Shown here: positions 20,991-31,978 of the stretch, piece after piece
Layout of the letters: every line of letters starts with the position of its first letter
How positions within the stretch are numbered: the stretch's first letter is position 1
Source of the DNA: Corallium rubrum
Taxonomy: Eukaryota; Cnidaria; Anthozoa; Scleralcyonacea; Coralliidae
Direction: 5' to 3'
Length of the DNA stretch: 64,000 bases
Assembly: GCA_964035015.1 (NCBI GenBank)
Contig: OZ035997.1
Coordinates: 16,377,967-16,441,966 of the forward strand
Made by a program: the position numbers and the translations under genes
The notes under the pieces: generated by a model
Database searches by the model: none
Told to the model about the DNA's origin: nothing
What the model saw: the letters and a program-made list of their open reading frames with translations, nothing else

Positions 20991-22900
20991 AGCTGTTTTA
21001 ATCCCAATGGGAGGGTCAGAGCAACCCCCTTCGCTCGAGCTATTTTAAAGGAGTTATTTTAACACCATTTGTTGTGTTATTGTAACGCCGGCGAAAGGGT
21101 AGAATTGCATGCAATTATTTTTAATCCCCTGAAGGGGGATCAGAGTAACCCCCCACGGGAGAGTTATTTTACATTTGTATTTTAACTCATTTATTGGGTT
21201 CGAACAACACAAGGAGTATTTGAAGGAGTTTTATTCACTCTCGCACATGGAGTTAAAGCTTGTTGGGTTATTTGACAATCTCTTGCGAGTTAAATGATGA
21301 CTGGGGGCACTGTAAATTAACAAGAATGCGAAGTATATTTAATATTTTCTGTCTACAATTCAAAGACGTTTCACGATATTTAATAATGGCGAGCGACACG
21401 AAAGCTTCTTAGCGTGGACGGATGGCAGCGATAAATATTTATCGGAAGCGATAAAAAAGTCGTCTATGTCTCGCTCTATACTGATTTGATTTTAAGATGA
21501 TCAGAGGTCGCTGATCATTTTCAAAGACCGACAGTTTTGACATGTTGTCTTCCGTTCTATTAACAATAGTACAATAGTACGTTGAATCCAGATGGATGGC
21601 AAAACGCCAGACAGACTAAATTTTTGGGCATTTGTGTTGTTAAAATATTTGTTTACAAAAAATAACTAGAAATACATGAACGCAACAACCCCTCGCCCGC
21701 TTTATATGTATTTTTTGACCCCACTTCCCCCCTGCCACCCTCCCCTAATTTCTGATTTTTGTTGTATTAATGACAGACAGGTCAGAAAACATCCCAGAAA
21801 ATTAGTTAGCAAGGTTCATCAGTAGTCATGTATTGACACCGAAAGAACATTCAAAGTCAACAACGAGATGAACCGAATGACAAATTTTCATTCAAAAATA
21901 TATATAAACGTTAACAATGGCCAAGAAAAGACACAATTAATGTCAACGTCCTAGCGTTCAAAGACAACTCTAGACAATAACTTATATTATCGTTCATTTC
22001 GTTTCTATCCCGCATTCTGATTGGTTAATTTACCTGCAAATAATTTTATGAGCATGCGCACTAGCGATAACGCTGCTATCGGCAAACAATTTTCGTAAAC
22101 ATGGCGGCTAGTTCTTCAGCTATCCGAGGAAATAATCGAGAGTATTTGGAAGCATCCTTAACGACAATGTACTTCAGAAAAGAAATAGTGAAAAGGAAGT
22201 AGCTCGCCACTGACAAATCATGATATTTTGCTCCGACTCGTCCAATAATTGATTATTATTTATATTACTTTTCATTATCAAGGTTTCTTCCGTTTTAACC
22301 GAGTTAAACTGGTAAATACGAATCTCCTACCGTTAAACTTTCTTCTGCTTTTGTCACCACAAACACTGCCAATTCAGTCTACTCTTTTCGGATTGTTTTT
22401 CTCGTTCGCGGTTTCTTACTTTTTTCGTTGTTGACACATATAAAATATGACAAGGCATCATTCGGTTCTCTTCATGATCTAAAAGGCAGTTTGTTTCAAA
22501 TTTCTTCATCGTTCCCTTTTGAGTCATGTAGAATACACCAGAGCAAAATTCTTTACCGGCTTTGAACAGTTTCAGGACACATTCTTCTTCTTTCAGTTAC
22601 ATTTCGGTCGGCATCGTTTTCGGTCTTTATCGTATTAATTCTTAGGCTTTTTTCAGTGCTTTTAAGTCGTATTTATTGTTGTCTTTTTCTCGCTGCCACA
22701 TCTCTTGTTAACCTTCTTTCTTTGGTCTTTTTCCATAGTATTATTAATGTACATTCTAGCTGAAACCATTTTTTTCTGGCAAGTCGTAATCCAACCGACT
22801 TATAAATTATAATTTGCTGACGTAAATTTAAATAATATTAATTTGAATAATGAACAGGTTAGTTACCAGTACTCTGCTATTCGAACTGCGCAAGTTGTGG
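20985..22900. other. non-coding stretch with imperfect repeat block
   Basis: Two related words, TTTTAATCCCAATGGGAGGG at 20997 and TTTTAATCCCCTGAAGGGGG at 21119, each followed by a TCAGAG(C/T)AACCCCC word, indicate a diverged about 122-bp repeat between 20990 and 21290. From 21300 to 22900 I see no gene with support. A 33-codon frame at 22101-22202 is noted separately. Confidence 0.4.
22101..22202 (+). other. short ORF with strong start context
   Basis: AAACATGGCGGCTAGTTC gives a 33-codon frame beginning MAASSSAIRG and ending FRKEIVKRK before TAG. The ATGGCGGC context is typical of animal starts, and the DNA just upstream includes a CCCGCATTCTGATTGGTTAA box (CCAAT-like). It could be the first exon or a relic of a gene or transposon. 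There is no homology I recognise and no downstream exon seen. Confidence 0.25.
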
Positions 22901-22905
22901 ATTTG

Positions 22906-23011
<106 letters not shown>

Positions 23012-23150
23012 CGTTTCTCTCTGACGAAGGGCCTTCGCTTGAAACGTTAGACTCCTACGTTCTCTGTTTCGGCAGTATATCTAACCTTACTATACTTCGA
23101 TTGTTGTTTCTACACTGCCTACGCAGCACGCTACTTTTATTACTGTAGTT
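23012..23150 (+). repeat. Penelope-like tail repeat, copy B, hammerhead-like core
   Basis: It contains CTGACGA (23021-23027), a short helix-loop (AGG/CTT) and GAAA (23041-23044), the conserved core order of a hammerhead ribozyme. ACGT...ACGT beyond the GAAA could form stem III. Stem I pairing is not evident. Such motifs are known from Penelope-like elements and related retroelements. No reverse transcriptase is present here. Confidence 0.5.
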
Positions 23151-23563
23151 ACTAATTCCTCGGGAAGACAATCCTTTTTTTTTTGGCCAAGTGCCCCTTG
23201 ATCGCTCGTTGTTCACCCGAGAATATGCAAATTAGTGACTTGAGGAGTCAGTTCAAACACTCAGTCTGACTTCACCGGGATTTTAAAACCTGAATGCTAG
23301 AGGAAAAGGCGAGCCTTTTTAATAGTCACGAGGTAAAGTCCCCTGTTTCGTACTTGAGCTATTACATAAAATGTAGATGTAGGGCAGGGAGAGGCAAAAC
23401 GTTTCAAAGGCAACTCTTCCATTGCCAAATGCCACTTATGTTTTTTCAGAAACATGACACTTTTCAGAAAACCTGGGGGCATATGCTTCCAGTGCACCCA
23501 CGCTTAGTTTGCCGATTTATGCGCGACGGTCATGATGTAAATAATACTGTTAATAATACAAAA

Positions 23564-23790
23564 TTTACAAGGTTTACAAGGTTTACAAGGTTTAATTACA
23601 AGGTTTACAAGGTTTACAAGGTTTACAAGGTTTACAAGGTTTGCAAGGTTTGCAAGGTTTGCAAGGTTTGCAAGGTTTGCAAGGTTTGCAAGGTTTGCAA
23701 GATTTGCATGGTTTGCAAGGTTTGCAAGGTTTGCAAGGTTTGCAAGGTTTACAAGGTTTACAGGGTTTACAGGGTTACAGGGTTACATTT
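23564..23790. repeat. 9-bp minisatellite (ACAAGGTTT / GCAAGGTTT)
   Basis: About 24 units. The A-type unit occupies the flanks and a block of the G-type unit (about 23641-23745) the middle, with single variants (GATTTGCATGG) and a final ACAGGGTTT form. It is open in several frames only because the unit length is a multiple of three. Confidence 0.93.
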
Positions 23791-24622
23791 ACATGCTTTT
23801 TACATGGTTCCGATAGGAGCCACAGTGGATTGGTTGTGGGTTGCTTGGGACAGGACGGATAGGGGTTTAATTAAATTAGCTAGCGAGACATGAACCTACA
23901 CCCCATTTCACACTTACTGATTATTGGTAATTGTAGGTGGAAGGATATGCTGTGACGTAACGATGAACCAAAAGGTGAGGCAAAAAGTTCCAGTCCCCTG
24001 CGCGGTTTGCAGATAGGATTCAGTCTCCCACAAAATGTTTTTTACACGGCCGCCCGTCTTGAGGGAACTGCGAAGGCTCGAAAAAAGGTTTGAAAAAATT
24101 ATTTATCAAATTATTTTGTCAAACTAAACGTGCATTTAATGGTTTCCCATTGTTGTACAGTGCTGTTATTGTTTTAATTATAGTCCAAAACTATACAGTA
24201 AATTAAGCTAGGGATGAAAAAAAGCAAAAAGACGTCTGTTTTCTCAGTCTAGGATGAAAACAGCCAACTGATCATGAAAAGGTGAGAACAAGAGTGAGAA
24301 AGCCATTCTTGTACGAGTTTGAAGACGTACTGATACTTGATATTTCATGAATATACATCTAATGTCATTTTCTTATTTCTGCTCCTTTAATTCTTGGCAT
24401 TATGATATTTAATATTTTAAGAAATAACTGACAACTAGATTGTTTATTTTTCACGTTTACTCATGGCTAGTTGTTGTTTTCAGTACGAATGCGGAATGCT
24501 TTTTAAACAAAACGGCACTGATGAAACTGGTAGTAACCTAAACGGCACTGATATTCTATATTAAGTTTGTGTTGATTTTTTGTATCCTCTTCGGAGTGAC
24601 GAAACTCTAATATATATGGTTT
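23791..24622. other. no gene recognised
   Basis: About 830 bp without a supported feature. The short phrase AACGGCACTGAT occurs twice (24509 and 24540). Confidence 0.45.
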
Positions 24623-24671
24623 ATAATATAACAAATTATACTTATACTTATAACAAATTATACTTATACTT

Positions 24672-25355
24672 ATGGTACATAAAATTTATGAAGCTTTAGA
24701 GGGTGGGAAGGAAGTGCATATGGTCTTCTTGGACATGAGCAAAGCATTTGATAAAGTTTCGCATAAAGGCCTTTTTTTGAAGTTGGAATGCTTAGGTGTT
24801 AGAGATCCGCTCTTATCTTGGATTAAAAGTTACTTGACAAACAGAAAACAGCGAGTAGTCATTGATGGCCACTCGTCTGATTGGAAAAAAGTTGAGGCTG
24901 GGGTGCCTCAGGGATCAGTATTAGGACCTTTGTTATTCTTAATTTATATAAATGTTATTACTGAAAACCTTCAGAGTAATTGTTTTCTTTATGCAGATGA
25001 TACTTCATTGTTAGAAATTGTTGAAGATCCCAAATTGGCATCTACTAAACTTAACAATGATTTAAAAAGTGTCAGTAATTAGACACGTGATTGGCAAGTC
25101 ACTATTAATCCAAGCAAGACTGAAGCGATGATCTTTTCCACTAAGCGATACAAACCAGCATTGTATTATGAAAATAATGAAATTACTACTGTCAGCAGTC
25201 ACAAACATCTCGGAGTTACTCTTTTGTCTAATCTGTCATGGCGCATACATATTTTAAATATTTATGATAAAGCTCTAAAACGACTTAATTTATTGAAAGG
25301 TTTAAGATTCAAAATTAACAGAAACACTTTGGATAAACTTTGTGAAATTCATTAA
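24672..25355 (+). pseudogene. LINE-2nd reverse transcriptase
   Basis: The frame starts within RT because of 5' truncation: HMVFLDMSKAFDKVSHKGL (first catalytic Asp), EAGVPQGSVLGPLLFLIYIN and CFLYADDTSLLEI (catalytic YADD). A stop at 25081-25083 interrupts the same frame, which continues with WQVTINPSKTEAMIF and HKHLGVTLLSNLSW to 25355, where inserted DNA begins. This is a non-LTR RT of the Jockey/CR1 superfamily in a broad sense. Confidence 0.83.
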
Positions 25356-25627
25356 TAATTCATGAGCGTTGCAGCTAATCCAATTTCAGAAATTAGGTCA
25401 CATGTATACCCCTGTAAACCCCATACAAACTAAAACCAATGATGCTAATTAGTTACAACCACTAGTGGATGTATACTCTTCTGATACAACCACTAGTGCT
25501 TGTAACTAATTAGCATCTCAATATCCCAAAGGGATTTTTACTATTTATTCATTTCACAAGTTGTTTACAACACTCGCGTCCTTGTTGTATTCAATACAAC
25601 ACGGCCGCTCGTGTTGTAAACATTACA
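25354..25627. mobile_element. inserted palindromic segment in LINE-2nd
   Basis: LINE reading frame stops at DKLCEIH and resumes at SLIRPVMEYAD across this about 270-bp stretch. It holds a hairpin (25443-25515, arms GCTAATTAGTTACAACCAC and complement) and further inverted words around TTGTTTACAACACTCG and CTCGTGTTGTAAAC. Borders and target duplication are uncertain. Confidence 0.6.
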
Positions 25628-26475
25628 TATAAGTCCTTAATTAGACCTGTTATGGAATATGCAGATGCAGTCTGGGATGGTTGTGCTGAAGATGTTAGTG
25701 ATCTGCTTGAATCTGTGCAATATGAATTTGCTAAGGTGGTCACGGGTGCAATGAAGGGTACTGGGCGTCAAAGATTATTATTAGAGTTAGCATGGGAAGA
25801 TTTGAAAATAAGGCGTTCAGTTCACAAACTTGTTTTAATTTTTAAGATAGTTAATAAGCTAACACCAAATTATTTATTCGACTTACTTCCACTTACGACA
25901 CAACAAAGATCAGGGATATTGCTGAGATGCTCCCGTAATTTCAGTTTATTCCAATGTCGTACGGAGAGATTTAAAAAATCTTTCTGTCCTGCCACTACAA
26001 TTTTATGGAATAGCTTAGACTATGTTTTTCGGAATACTCAATCTATAGGTCATTTTAAAAGATGGTTGCTAGATTTCTTTGACATTTCAATTCATGATAA
26101 ACGCTATGATTATGCACTTGATAGATATAGTTCAATTTTACATACTCGAATTAGGCTGAATTGTTGTGTGCGCTGAATTATTATCTCTTTAAAATTAATT
26201 GTGTAGCATCTCAGGCCTGTGATTGTGGATTCAGTTGTGAATCCCCAATTCATTATTTTCTACATTGTCCCCGATATGCTGCTTTTATATTTTCTTTGTT
26301 TATGGCTGTAGTTGAAATCTTGGGAAACAGCTGGTATAATATGTCTGACTCAGTTAAAGTGAAAATGATTTTGTTTGGCGCTGATAATTTGAATTTGAAT
26401 CAAAATAATGCTATTTTTTGCCATGTGCAACAATATATTAAAAGTTCAGAGCGTTTTGTAGTTTTAAATGATTGA
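25628..26475 (+). pseudogene. LINE-2nd C-terminal region
   Basis: The frame 25652-26176 encodes the segment after RT: VMEYADAVWDGC, FNLFQCRTERFK-type words and HTRIRLNCC. After a frameshift near 26165 it continues as LNYYLFKINCVASQACDCGF with HYFLHCPRY, a Cys/His cluster (CxCG...H...C) often found at the C-terminus of such LINE proteins. It ends at 26475. The remaining 160 bp is 3' UTR. Confidence 0.75.
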
Positions 26476-26779
26476 TGAACCAGCTGTTTCCTTGGCTGCC
26501 TATTATGTATTATGTAATGTTGCATGCGTGTACTCTTATACCACTTTTTGTAACTATTTTATAAATATGCGTGAGCCCCCTAGATGAGCTTTTATTGCTC
26601 TTGGGGCAAACGTAAGAAATATGTGTTTAAATAAAAAAAAAATAATATAACAAAAATTTAATTTCTTGTCCTTTGTATTTTATCTTTTGATGTCCTGGGG
26701 GATACGCGCCATCCTTTGGTTGCTTCGGGCACACCAGTGTTCGGGCACAGAATAGTAATACAACCAGAAGTCCAGTGAA

Positions 26780-28143
26780 ATGAAAAAAATTGTCCACTTA
26801 CAACTTTCCTTGACGAACCTTGACGGTTGGAGCAGTCGGAACAACCTTAAATTTTATAATGTGTCTAAATGCAAAGTGTTGACCGTGACAAGAAAGAAAA
26901 GCCGGTGTCTTACGCTTACCATCTTGGCTCAAAGGAACTGCTTCGTGTCAAAAAAGAGAAAGATCTATTCTTGGTGTTTCCCTCACCAACAACCTCACGT
27001 CCTGGGACTCGCATATAAATACCATCGTTGCTAAAGCTAACAAACTGCTAGGGCTACTGAAGAAAACTTGTCCCCCGTTGACGGACAGGGGCGTCGGAAG
27101 CGGGAGGGGGCGGGGGGGGGGCAAAAATATGTTTGCCCCCCCCCCACTTTTTAACACGACCAGTAATAAACAAGGCCAGTAATACAGTATGATTAACAAA
27201 ATTACTAACCCTAGCTAACCCATGACTTTGAATAAAGATATAATAAAGAAATTTGAATGCAGATATTCAATATCCGGAAAATTGTTGTTTTTTGAGTATT
27301 TTGTGACGTTTTTGGACCTTTAGAATTCTGTAAATCCTTGTCCTAAAATGCAGGAAATGGCATTTCAGAGACTCTAGATTTCAAAATTTTCCGGGGGAGC
27401 ATGCCCCCGGACCCCCGTAAAAATTTTGGGCCCCCCCCACTTTTAGTGTCGCTCCAACGCCCCTGTTGACGGACATCAAAGTTAGGCGGACGCTATATAC
27501 CTGACCCTTGTTAAGTCCCAGTTAAGCTACGCCACAGAGATATGGTCCCAGCCAACACCAAACTCAAGTCTAAAGTTGAAAAGATTCAGAGAAGAGCCAC
27601 CGGCTTGGATTCTCAAATCCAAATAAGGAGAAATATCTTATAAACAGTGGCTGGTAGCTCTTAACTTCCTACCTTTAAGTTATGACAGAGAAATTAAGGA
27701 CTTTATATTTTTCTTTAAGGTTCTCTATGGAATACAGACCTGAATGTTCACAAATTTGTTTCTTTTGTAAACAATGGTCGCACTCGACTTAGTCAAAACC
27801 CAACCCTTATACTTAAAGTTCCTCTCTGTAAATCCAGCACATTCCAAGCTTCTTACTTCAACGCGGTTCAACCGCATTGTCAAACTATGGAATTCAACCT
27901 GTAAAATATTCCCTACCACTAGTAATTTTTCTAGTCTTTTCTTTTTTAAAAGTTCCCTCAAAGAAATGTACTATAATTTAAGTTACTCAATTTTTCATGT
28001 AGATCTGCCGTGCACATGGTCCCTCGTACGTGATTGCCCCTGTCATAGGTCGTAAACTCAGTTGGGTTCTTTTATTTTTACGGGGAGTGCCCTGCATGGG
28101 ACTTAGTGTCCCGTTCACACTCTTCCCGTTTGGGTTATTTCTA
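26780..28143 (+). mobile_element. LINE-3rd: LINE 3' fragment with nested hAT MITE
   Basis: Broken frames give DGWSSRNNLKFYNVSKCKVL, then (shifted) SLTNNLTSWDSH and AKANKLLGLLKKTCPPLTD, then after the MITE IKVRRTLYLTLVKSQLSYAT and later LLTSTRFNRIVKLWNSTCK. This is the region C-terminal to RT in CR1-like LINEs. The 3' UTR ends in the (TTA)n tract at 28145, which may be this LINE's tail. It is a decayed fragment. Confidence 0.7.
27086..27465. mobile_element. hAT-type MITE with TTGACGGA duplication
   Basis: 380 bp with termini CAGGGGCGTCGGAAGCG and the near-complement CGCTCCAACGCCCCTG. An exact 8-bp direct repeat TTGACGGA lies at 27078-27085 and 27466-27473. Removing the element and one repeat rejoins the LINE frame (CPPLTDIKVRR). 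It is G/C-homopolymer rich and has no coding. Confidence 0.87.

Positions 28144-28144
<1 letters not shown>

Positions 28145-28215
<71 letters not shown>
28145..28215. repeat. (TTA)n microsatellite, left flank of R4/Dong-like LINE
   Basis: About 23 TTA units (TAA on the minus strand), directly abutting the 3' end of the LINE at 28216. Confidence 0.95.
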
Positions 28216-31200
28216 GAAAATTGATAACCTTTAGGCTACGGCCCATGGCCTTTGACTCACAATAATTGTGAGAAAGGTACAAGTACTGCCAATAATTTTG
28301 CCAGTCTCGCTAACAATGTCCACACTTATATGTCACTCTGCTTGTACGATCCCAGATATTATTTTGCGTAGTGTCGATTCACTTTCGATCAGCACCGTCT
28401 TCTGCATTTGGTTACCAATCCATTCAACTTCTTTTTCGTTTCGTATTACCTTTCCAATTTGTCTCCTCGCCTTTACCATACCTCCACCTAAACTTCCAAT
28501 TACAACTGGAACGATTTGGACTTTGTATTCTCATCGTTTTTCACGAGTTTCGAAAGCTAGTTGTTGGTATTTCTGTAGCTTCTCTTGGTGTTTATGTACA
28601 ATGTTTATCTCTGCTGGGCATGCCATGTCTACGAACCATATCAGTAGTTTCTTGTTGTTGTCTTCCAACGTTAGATCTGGTCTTCTTGCAGTAGTTGTTT
28701 TTCTCATACAATATTCCAAGTCCCAACAGAGCTTTATTCCACTTCCCTCCAACACATTTCCTTTTTTCCATTGTATTTTGTACCATACCGCATCCTTATT
28801 TATCAACCCTTCTTGCTTTGCCCATGCTACCACCAACACCATTAATGCGTTGTTATGTCTTCGTACATATTCGTTTCCAGCTACTACTTTACATCCTGAT
28901 AACAGATGGTGTACTGTTTCTCTCTGTATGCCTCATAGGCGAAACATTTTCGATTCCACCTCCATTCCTCTAAGGGCTTTCCATGTCCGTGTCTCCACCA
29001 TCTGTTCTTGCATAAGGATTACTGCTGCTGTCTTTCTTGAGTCCATATTACACTCAAGCCATCCATGGCCCTTCTCCTCTATCCCTCTATACACTTCACT
29101 TTGTAAGATTTTCTTTGTATATTGTTCTATACGCATCACGTCGGTCTTGGTTTGTAACATGGCTTTCAGTTTACCCCATATCTCTTTCCACTCCCCACAC
29201 ATCCTTTCGCCATTTAGCCACACCGCCTCTTCACCGAACTTAATGCTCTCCCCTATGTCTAGCATCGCTTCCTCTGCTTCTCTCTTAATAGGACAATATT
29301 CCTTTTTGCATTCCCGCCTCCAAGCCACTTTGATCCATTCACTTTGCGAATATGTCATATAGCAAGCTATTCTAACTTTGGTCTCATTATAGACATCTCG
29401 CATACTTTTCAGTCCTCTTCCTCCTTTATTTCGTGGTAAATATAGTCTCTCATTACTTGCCTGTCGTCCGTGCATCACATTTTCCCTCAACACCCGTTTA
29501 ACAATCATATCTAGTTCTGCTAAATCGTTTTTACTAAATCGGCATACATTCATTACATACCCCGCTACTGGTACTACTCTACAGTTTATAGCTTTAACTA
29601 GATTCTTATCATATAGCCCCATCTGTACCAGACTTTCCATTCTTTCCTGCACCTCCAATGCCAATCTTTCTAGCACTTTCTCTTTATCTATTTTCTTTCC
29701 TTGTTCGCATCCGAGACACTTGTAGGTTTCGCTAGTTTCAGGGTCTAGAGCCTTCATTCTTTCTTCAAGGATATCTAGTCCCTCGCTTTTCACCATCTTG
29801 CCTCTTTCAAACACTATCTCAGCGCATTTCTTGACACCATAACATGCCCCTGTATCATGACTCGCTTGTACGATAATCTCATTTGCAATAGCCAGCCTCT
29901 CGTGGTTTTCCTGATATACTTTCAGGTCGTCCACGAACAGACTGTGCGTTCTCACTACTTCTCTGTTGCCAGATGGTCCCATTCTGTATCCTTTTGTTTC
30001 TCTTAACATCATCATCACTGGTACCTCACTTAAACAAAAACCCACTGGCGAGTAGCTATCTCCTTGTAGAAACCCTGTTCGTATATTTATCCATCTACTC
30101 ATTCTTTTCTCCCCATCCACCCTAATTTCCAGCTTAATCATCCACTTTTTCATCAGGTTTTCGACCAGCCTACATACATTTTCTGGCACTCCCATCCACC
30201 CATAGACTTTTAAGATCCAGTCATGCCGTACCATGTCATATGCTTTCTGATAATCATAATACGCCACGGCTAGATTCCGGTGTTGTTCGCGCACTTCATC
30301 CATGATACAATTGTCAACTAGTAACTGATCAACTGTTCCCAATACACCTTCTCTCGTTCCCATTTGATTTTGATCCCACATTTCGTTTCGTTCTGCATGG
30401 CTTCTCAAATATTTTGCAAGCATTCCATTGTAGATTTTATATACTGTGTTCAAGCACGTGATCGGTCGATAATCTTTCAGAATACTAAGGTCTTCTGCCT
30501 TCGGTATCATCACGCCTCGTCCCACTGCAATCCATTCCGGTATGGTATTGGTTTCTCTAATCCATGTCTGCATTATCTTTACAAGTGGGGTCCACACACT
30601 CTTAAATCTTTTCCACCAGTAATTCTGGATCCCATCCGCTCCAGGGGCTGTCCAATTCTTTCGTTTCTTTAGTACTCCAGCCAATTTATTTTCATCGATA
30701 TTGAAATCTTCTACTGAGCATATTTTGTTCTTTAGTTTTTCTTCGATCTCCGTCATCCACGGCTGCACTACTGTACTTCTCCTCTCTTCCCAAATACCTC
30801 CCCAAAATTCAACAAACTTCTCAATTTCTGGTGTTCTGCCTATGTTTTCTTTCTTTATACTCGCTTGTTTGTATAGCCCTCTCTGGTCTTTTTGGAACAT
30901 TATGTTATTACGGATCCTTCTCCCTTTCTTGATCATCTTGTCCAATAAAACCTTACGATACCTTAACTCATCCAACCACTTTTCCTTAGTTGACCTGAGT
31001 TCTCTATCTGTTGCATTCATGTATCCTGAAGCTTCCTTTATTTCTCCTAGTATCTTTCTTTCTCGTCTACTTGGTTTCCACCTAATCTTTCTTCGATGTA
31101 ATTCATTGCATGTTTTAGCAATTAGCTGGCGTAGTTCCTTCATTCGGTTTTTCATTTTTCGCTCTCTTCTATTACCTCCATTTACTCTTCTGTTCTTCTC

Positions 31201-31885
31201 TTTCTTCTTTACTTCCATCAGTGTTACCACTGCCTTACCCATCGCGTAGACTGTATCAACAATCTTCTCTACTTTCTCCCCGTTCCTAAGGTGGCTTTCT
31301 ACAATTCGGTTGGCACTATTTTCAATCTCCGCCGTCATTTTCACTTTTAACAACCTTTCTCTTGTTTCAATGTCCGTTGGGCTAGGTCTCGGTAGCTTTG
31401 CCAGCTCTTGTAAGAAGAGGTCTTCCAGTTTAAAGTCTTGTTCTACCCAAGTAGTTCTGATATCTGCATGTTCGATCTCTACTTTTCTCTCGCCGTCTAG
31501 TGTCACCTGCACCTCATTTGCATTATTCTGCTCATTGTGATTTCCTTGCTCATCTTGTGTGGTTACTACTTCTTCTCTCTCACTATCTTGTCTCACCTGC
31601 GCCTCATTGGCTCTATCCTCCACATTATTAATTCCTTGAGCCGTCTGAATGTTTACTTCTTCTCCCTCGCCATCTTGTCTCAACTGCTCCTCGTTAGCAT
31701 TATCCAATTCGTTGTTAGTTCCTTGGGCCGTCTGGTCATCTCTCCCTTCTGCTCTTCGCTCTCGTACCAAAATTAAATTGTTTATAGCCTTATCCTTCTT
31801 AAATCTGCTTGCATTATCTCTTAAACTTTGTGTACTGATACCACGGTGCGTTGGGAATTCTTCGTCCCACCTCTTCTTATTACTT
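28216..31885 (-). mobile_element. R4/Dong-like LINE inserted in a (TAA)n tract
   Basis: A minus-strand non-LTR retrotransposon flanked on both sides by TTA/TAA repeats (28145-28215 and about 31878-31978). It encodes one long ORF with RT and a C-terminal restriction-like endonuclease, the architecture of R2/R4/NeSL-group LINEs. Insertion inside TAA repeats is the known habit of Dong elements. The 3' UTR (28333-28216, minus) ends GGTTATCAATTTTC before the repeat. The 5' end is abrupt, with no ATG between the repeat and the first conserved residues, so it is probably 5' truncated. Confidence 0.82.
28333..31770 (-). CDS. R4/Dong-like LINE protein (RT plus restriction-like endonuclease)
   Basis: A single frame covers 1145 codons with only two internal TGA codons (28935-28933 and 28533-28531). 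The first 945 codons are unbroken. Residues about 1-110 are acidic, Glu/Gln/Asn rich. RT follows with NWTAPGADGIQNYWW (about 375), LKDYRPITCLNTVYKIY, VAYYDYQKAYDMVRHDW, GFLQGDSYSPVGF and the catalytic LFVDD near 609. The region after residue 940 corresponds to the CCHC zinc knuckle, but one Cys is Phe (MFRL) and the next position is TGA; ETVHHLLSGC remains. The restriction-like endonuclease follows (RRPDLTLED near 1030, WFVDMACP). The second TGA falls where relatives usually have Trp, before VQIVPVVIGSLGGG. Reading is open upstream to about 31882 (RWDEEFPTHRGIST) without an ATG. Confidence 0.85.
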
Positions 31886-31902
31886 TATTATTATTATTAT
31901 TA

Positions 31903-31952
<50 letters not shown>

Positions 31953-31978
31953 ACTATTGTTATTATCATTATTATTAC
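31878..31978. repeat. (TTA)n microsatellite, right flank of R4/Dong-like LINE
   Basis: An interrupted TTA array with minor variants (TTTTTATT, TAACTATTG). Together with the left tract it brackets the LINE. Confidence 0.93.

Larger units (their letters stand above)
24636..26641 (+). mobile_element. LINE-2nd: 5'-truncated LINE with 13-bp TSD
   Basis: Direct repeats ATAATATAACAAA at 24623-24635 and 26642-26654 flank the insertion, and an A-rich tail ends it. The first 36 bp are two copies of an about 22-bp filler (ACAAATTATACTTATACTT) before LINE-coding sequence starts at 24672. It carries RT and a C-terminal zinc-like domain and is interrupted by an inserted segment at about 25354-25627. Confidence 0.8.

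Noticed and set aside
23294..23893. 199-codon frame with YKVYKV repeats
   Set aside because: The central part is the 9-bp minisatellite and the flanks have no homology.
28268..29362. 364-codon plus-strand frame
   Set aside because: Antisense shadow of the R4/Dong-like LINE; composition is that of reverse-complemented coding sequence and the motifs lie on the minus strand.
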